Shown here piece by piece: positions 60,501 through 64,000 of a stretch of DNA of 64,000 nucleotides. Position 1 is the stretch's first letter. The number at the start of each line of letters is the position of its first letter. Below the pieces are notes generated by a model that made no database searches, was not told where the DNA came from, and was given only the letters and a program-made list of their open reading frames with translations. Origin of the DNA: Zerene cesonia (lineage: Eukaryota; Arthropoda; Insecta; Lepidoptera; Pieridae); the NCBI RefSeq assembly GCF_012273895.1, contig NC_052106.1:5518001-5582000 (forward strand), given 5' to 3'. The position numbers and the translations under genes are program-made.

Positions 60501-62188
60501 AATTATATGTTTAGAAGAAATATGAATATAATACAATCGACAATATCATTTATTTTTCTATATTATAGTCAACGTTAAATAAGTTATTCCACAACAGTTA
60601 TGTCCTAGCAATACCACAAATGTAGATTATCGTGGACAAATCGTTTCGCTCCAGGACTTTAACGTCCTTTTCAACTCCAATTCCAAACATTTGAACGATT
60701 CAAAATTCCATGTTCCCATAAATCCGTTGACAACAATCGAGGAGTGCCACGAAAAGATAAGGCGAACAGAAAGTAAGTGGGGAGGGGAGAAAGGGGGGGG
60801 GACGCAAAACGTCGTTCTCATTATTTAAATATCCTGACGAGTGCGTAAAGCGTCTGCTAGCGTAAGTGGAGCGTTTCGGATGAATCTCCGTCTTATTGTT
60901 TTGTTGATTGAGTTATTTTGACGCTGGCTGTCGCGATATTTGATTTAAGAACGAGATGAGACTGATTTATTGTGTGCATACTTTTATATTTCGTGTTGTT
61001 TTCTTTTTAGTCGTTTGCGTGTCACTTTTTAATGCAATAATGATCTTACTATGTTTAAACTGTCATTATTTTTATTAAAACTAATATTACATCTAGGTAT
61101 TTATGTAAAAGATAACCGTGTTACACCGCTTATAAATCGAGAACGGCTGAACGGATTTTAATGATTTTTGATTTGCTACATTTGTCTACGCTTTGATTAG
61201 ACTAACAGACCTTAAAAATTTTATTTACCTGCAAAATTCTTTAAATATCTAGCTGTATCTAGCAGGGGTAAGTGGTCCAGAGTATCATAATATTACAAAA
61301 GTTCTCGATTGTTCCAGGCATAGCTCACCAGCTAGCTGGTCTACCAGGCAATGAGTGGGGGGCGCTGGCCCGTCACTATCCCCCGCCATTACTACCCACG
61401 CACGCTCACTTCACGCCACACGTATTACCGCCTGCACATTCACAGCCTCATGCTGTTCCACCAGTTCCACATGAAAACGGTATGTACTTGAAATGTTTTG
61501 ACTTTTTAATTTTGAAAATACGTTAAATGATACTTAATTAAAATATTTCATTGAATTAGGTAGATAATTTAGGTTATTATAACAAAGTAGCAGTGTATGT
61601 GAATATTTAACTATTGTACTTCTTTTCATTCTATTTATTTATTATACAGTTACATATTTTCCACTTATTACAAGAAACTAAAGCCTCAATACCGTTTCAG
61701 ACGTAACATCTGACAATCCGACAACAATGCACGCGCACAGTACAACAAGCCCGTCTAATTCCCGACCCAGCTCGCCACAAGATGACGACGACATATCTGT
61801 GACGGCCTCCATCAGCCCGCCGCCGGACGACCGCCCCGGCGCTTTCACATCAGTCACAAGAACGCGAAAACCTTTGCAACCATTACCGCCTCCCTCAAGC
61901 CTCTTCCACAGCGCACTTGCCGCTCAGCTATTCCTCAATTCACCCCTTTTACCCACACCTCCAGCGTGGCTGTACTCACAGTTATACGGCGGATACGACT
62001 GGTGGCTAAGACCGCCTCAACCGCAAGAAGACTCCAATTCTAGTCCCGATAGAGAAGAAACTGGATCGACCAGCTCAGCAAAGAAAAGACCAGCGTCGCC
62101 AGAGTGGGCAGAACAAGGTGTCAGAACGAGGAGCAAAGCGCTAATTTCTTCGGAAAGGAGACCTGTTGATGTTTGGCGTCCGTATTAG
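42582..62188 (+). CDS. run: Runt-domain transcription factor, most like Runt
   Basis: This is a nuclear DNA-binding protein that works with CBF-beta partners on TGYGGT-type sites. Coding exons 42582-42761, 43564-43780, 53298-53495, 61318-61479 and 61701-62188 join in frame (414 aa) with GT-AG introns. The Runt domain spans about residues 48-175: HPGELVKTGSPHV, HWRSNKTLPVAFKVVALGDV, AGNDENCSAELRN, FNDLRFVGRSGRG, then KSFTLTI and KVTVDGPREPRSKT. The C-terminus VDVWRPY carries the Groucho-recruiting motif. The middle is Pro/His/Ser-rich. The start MHL is typical of insect Runt proteins and is the first ATG in frame. GDVGDGT and the following text favour Runt over Lozenge or RunxB; RunxA is the main alternative. 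Introns of 9.5 and 7.8 kb suggest intronic regulation. A Helitron-like copy sits 10 bp after exon 3. Confidence 0.93.
43958..44270 (-). repeat. Helitron-like 3' end (family A copy 7) joined to composite repeat, copy 2
   Basis: The left 100 bp (CTAGCTGTGACCCGCGGTTG to about 44060) is family A in reverse, truncated. It is followed at once by the block ACACGAATATGACATTTTCT to GTATAAGATA found at 25226-25515, here with only five TA units. The 25-kb copy keeps just CTAGCTGTGAC of the Helitron part. Confidence 0.65.
44870..45095 (-). mobile_element. Possible Helitron-like element, family C relative
   Basis: The plus strand begins CTAGCTCTCCGCCCGCGGCT followed by TCACTCGCGTAG, as the reversed 3' end of these elements does. 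The interior (CATTTAAATCAGTTCAGTGG) resembles their wording, but the right boundary is not clear. Confidence 0.4.
45521..45726 (+). mobile_element. Helitron-like element, family A copy 8
   Basis: Starts TCCTACTAATATTATAAATG and ends CGGGGCGCAGCTAG followed by T, with an intact 3' hairpin. Unlike most copies it has a single 5' TCCTAC unit. Confidence 0.75.
46307..46550 (+). repeat. Interspersed repeat family D, copy 4
   Basis: Starts TTATTTTTATCATAGTCGGC; contains GGGTCGCCTGGTGGCAAGTG and GGGCCTCCGACTGCCCCACT, and decays towards the right end. It lies in intron 2 of the Runt-domain gene. Confidence 0.65.
52088..52130. repeat. CGTAGC-type tandem stretch
   Basis: About seven degenerate units of CGTAGC, CGTAGT or CGCAGC occur in a row, in an otherwise plain part of runt intron 2. 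Related wording with an inverted pair (CGTAGC ATTC GCTACG) is at about 35911-35926. Confidence 0.6.
53506..53686 (+). mobile_element. Helitron-like element, family B copy 2, next to runt exon 3
   Basis: Starts TCTTAATATATATAAATCTC and ends GTGCAGCTAG followed by T, with the CCGGGCGGAGCCGG hairpin. It matches the copy at 19585 along its length. The first base is 10 nt after the exon 3 donor, so the donor GTGAGT itself is intact. A precedes and T follows the element. Confidence 0.7.
54223..54300 (+). repeat. Diverged direct repeat, copy 1
   Basis: GATATTAAATTGTCACTGGA and CTTGAAGGG recur, with changes, at 54706-54790 (AATATTAAATTGTCACCGGA, CCTGAAGGGG). Both end near AATTAATT. This looks like an interspersed repeat rather than local slippage. 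Confidence 0.45.
54706..54790 (+). repeat. Diverged direct repeat, copy 2
   Basis: Partner of 54223-54300. The core TATTAAATTGTCACCGGACC is better preserved here. Confidence 0.45.
55323..55488 (-). mobile_element. Helitron-like element, family C copy 2
   Basis: Plus strand CTAGGTGATCCCCGCGGTTT at left, then GATTAGCGCGTTCAACCAAA and ATTAGTATAGA at right. It is shorter than copy 1. Confidence 0.55.
56487..56666 (-). mobile_element. Helitron-like element, family C copy 3, diverged
   Basis: Starts CTAACTTTCCGCCTTCGCG and ends ATAAGTATAGA. Shared inner text: TATCAAATTTCATCCTGATT and GATAAGCGCGTTCATAAACA. The 3' end would be CTAA-type, still within the CTRR rule when read on the reverse strand only loosely. 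Confidence 0.45.
61108..61265 (+). repeat. Interspersed repeat fragment beside runt exon 4
   Basis: Contains AACGGCTGAACGGATTTTAA, TGATTTTTGATTTGCTACAT and TTGTCTACGC, wording familiar from lepidopteran repeats. It lies about 50 bp before the exon 4 acceptor. The class is not assigned. Confidence 0.4.
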
Positions 62189-62474
62189 TTGGAAACTGGT
62201 GTTTTGTCCCGAGCACATGGACTCAAGTCAATATTGACGAAGTGGAAATTTGGATGCAGTGCACTTGGATGTATACTAATGAATTTAGTAGTGGAAGACG
62301 TGGATAGAATCTGTGTAGATGGGCTGTTAGAAAAGACAATCTAAGTTGGTTATGGTGTATGTTGGAGTAAAATTTGGGTTTAGTGCTCATCGTCGATAGG
62401 TGTTAGATAAATGAATGTGAATTCCAAATTGCTATGTTTAATATTTGTTAATTGTATGATAATACAAGTCTGTA

Positions 62475-62480
62475 AATAAA
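62475..62480 (+). terminator. Polyadenylation signal of the Runt-domain gene
   Basis: AATAAA, 287 bp after the stop codon and followed by a T-rich stretch; the nearest clear signal on this strand. Confidence 0.6.
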
Positions 62481-62686
62481 GTTATCGAAATTTTTAATGT
62501 TGAATTTCTATCCGAGCCAAATATAATATTGATACTTTTGGCAACTACTGATGTGAAACAATAAACCAAAATATTGGAGCACATTTGATGGTGCGTGGAA
62601 TACATTTTTGGATTGCATCCATATTATTCGAGACCGCAGCGAAATACATTGCTTTTGTAATCACACAACATAAAATGATTCCAAAA

Positions 62687-62692
62687 TTTATT
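62687..62692 (-). terminator. Candidate polyadenylation signal of the carboxypeptidase
   Basis: AATAAA on the minus strand about 125 bp after the stop. Another lies at 62803-62808, only a few bases past the stop. Either would end the transcript before it meets the runt transcript. Confidence 0.4.
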
Positions 62693-62814
62693 TAAAGCAC
62701 ATATTTCATTATGGAAGTTGAAGATGTTTCTTTCTATTAAATATTTTACTTAAAACAGGTTTCAGAATATTTCTCGTATATAAATATAACATATAGTTTG
62801 GTTTTATTTCGAGA

Positions 62815-63674
62815 CTATTTTGGACACACGCAGGCTTGTGTGCCTTTGCATCTTTTATCCACGAAATCAAGAAGTCGTAATACGCCACACATTGCCTCCC
62901 TTGCAGTGGGTATGATATCTTCTCTGGGTAGGAGAAATCTATGTTCTTTGCCTCTCAATTCTATCATGTATGAAAAGGGTATGTTCGCCACCCCATAGCT
63001 CCAATCGACGCTGGTGCCGGCTGAGAAGTACATGAGATCCTTTGTACTGCCAACCTTGTAAGTATGCCCACTGGCTTCGAAAATAGCCTGAAAAAATATA
63101 TGGTTTATATATTAATATTGATATCACATCTATTACATCTAGACCTGCTATGAATCTTATTTAAAGATACAATCCTAAAAGTCTATTGCTTCTAAATAAA
63201 GCGTAACATAAGATTGTAGGATAATGTTTGTTTGTTTGTTATTTCTTCAAAAATAGGTTTATATTGCAAAACCTTACTTATTAATTGCACAGTTATTTCA
63301 TTTGTATTCAAAGATTTCTTATCTACTAATATAGTATAAATTTGTGATCGAATCTGTAACTCTTACAAAGATTAAAATGAGTATACATTTTTGATAGGAG
63401 CTTTTTTATCTTAATTAGCATTGAATAAATTCACAGCTAACGGCTCTTCCATCCAATTATCTACTCGATTAAGGATTCATTAAAGGACATAAGTGTTTCT
63501 TTAAATTAGAGTAATTAAGGCAGAAACCTTGGCCATAGCGGTCCCTCCTTCAAGTAATTCGACATAATCGGGACAAGGGTCGGCTGTATAGCCCCAGGGG
63601 AAGATTATCACCTCTCCGTAGCTGTGAAATGAGATGAACACCTTGAAATTTGTCCCGCTGTGCAGGATTGTGCG
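62815..63674 (-). CDS. M14 zinc carboxypeptidase, C-terminal exons only
   Basis: This is a metallocarboxypeptidase of the A/B family, which removes C-terminal residues from proteins, usually secreted (gut or extracellular). Two exons join in frame: 63528-63674 and 62815-63087, together 139 residues plus stop; the gene continues past the right edge. The third zinc ligand is His in FISFHSYGE, followed by the Tyr of the substrate site. The specificity Tyr equivalent to Y248 is in MYFSAG, and the catalytic Glu equivalent to E270 is in MIELRG. The S1' position equivalent to 255 is Val (TSVDW), suggesting an A-type preference for hydrophobic C-terminal residues. The HxxE motif and propeptide lie outside the window. 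The end DKRCKGTQACVCPK adds cysteines after the usual fold. The upstream acceptor (CCTTGTCCGCAG) is strong. It is tail-to-tail with the Runt-domain gene. Confidence 0.9.
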
Positions 63675-64000
63675 CTGCGGACAAGGAAGAATAACTGCAT
63701 TATCAGACTTACACTGATGTGGGAACCATTTGGCATCATCACTTATGTTTTGCATCTTAAAATTGTTTGTACTTTCTACATTTAATTCTTGTTTTGATGC
63801 CAAATGAAGGTATTGGTATTGGTCTGGTATTGGTCATGTCAGGTTCTCATGTGAATCAAATACAATAAAAGAAAAAACTTTCACAGATCACTACAGTGGT
63901 ATCAAAATAAGGTTTATGGTTATAAATAAGTCCTAATGAATAATCACATTTATGAAGGCTATCTATCTATATGTTTTATAAGGTTTTTGTAAATTATACC

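Larger units (their letters stand above)
53496..61317 (+). other. Runt-domain gene intron 3 (7.8 kb)
   Basis: No coding exon is seen. It begins with a family B Helitron-like copy, then holds a diverged direct repeat pair (about 54223 and 54706), two family C copies (55323 and 56487), another repeat near exon 4 (about 61108-61265), and GC-richer single-copy-looking blocks (about 55640-55830, 57060-57180, 57770-57850, 59800-59930) that may be regulatory. Confidence 0.5.

Overview
The window looks like nuclear DNA from a moth or butterfly (Lepidoptera). It is AT-rich, its genes are interrupted by GT-AG introns, and it carries many interspersed repeats of lepidopteran type: Helitron-like elements ending in CTAG, tRNA-headed SINEs and MITE-like inverted repeats. 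All identification is by reading translated exons and recalling protein families; no database search was possible.

Left part (1-24.4 kb): every gene I can support is on the minus strand. Reading from right to left these are: an intronless nuclear cyclophilin with an RRM (PPIL4 type, 22428-24317); a five-exon secreted neuropeptide precursor resembling the honeybee prohormone-2 / NVP-like group (16817-18758); two adjacent intact ORFs of unknown function (15016-15387 and 14387-14905); an ankyrin-repeat protein whose first exon I could not place (12431-14037); and the MAP3K TAK1 (6954-11627), whose last exon or exons I could not find in the remaining 6.9 kb.

Middle (24.4-42.4 kb): no convincing coding exon. 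It holds repeats (a 65-unit TA microsatellite inside an interspersed element, a MITE-like inverted repeat, several Helitron-like copies) and several GC/CpG-rich single-copy-looking blocks that may be regulatory DNA or distal promoters of the gene to the right.

Right part (42.4-64 kb): a plus-strand Runt-domain transcription factor, most like runt, with five coding exons over 19.6 kb (42582-62188), a complete Runt domain and a C-terminal VWRPY Groucho-recruiting motif. Introns 2 (9.5 kb) and 3 (7.8 kb) are large and hold repeats plus putative regulatory DNA. Tail-to-tail with it lies the 3' end of a minus-strand M14 zinc carboxypeptidase (62815-63674) that continues past the right edge.

The genes do not form one pathway. 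TAK1 is an innate immune and stress kinase, the prohormone is neuroendocrine, PPIL4 is linked to RNA processing, Runt is developmental and the carboxypeptidase is digestive or extracellular. No wholly new gene system stands out. The observations most worth following are the internally duplicated basic segments of the neuropeptide precursor, the back-to-back orphan ORFs, the missing TAK1 tail, the upstream ORFs before runt, and the Helitron-like insertion 10 bp inside a runt intron.
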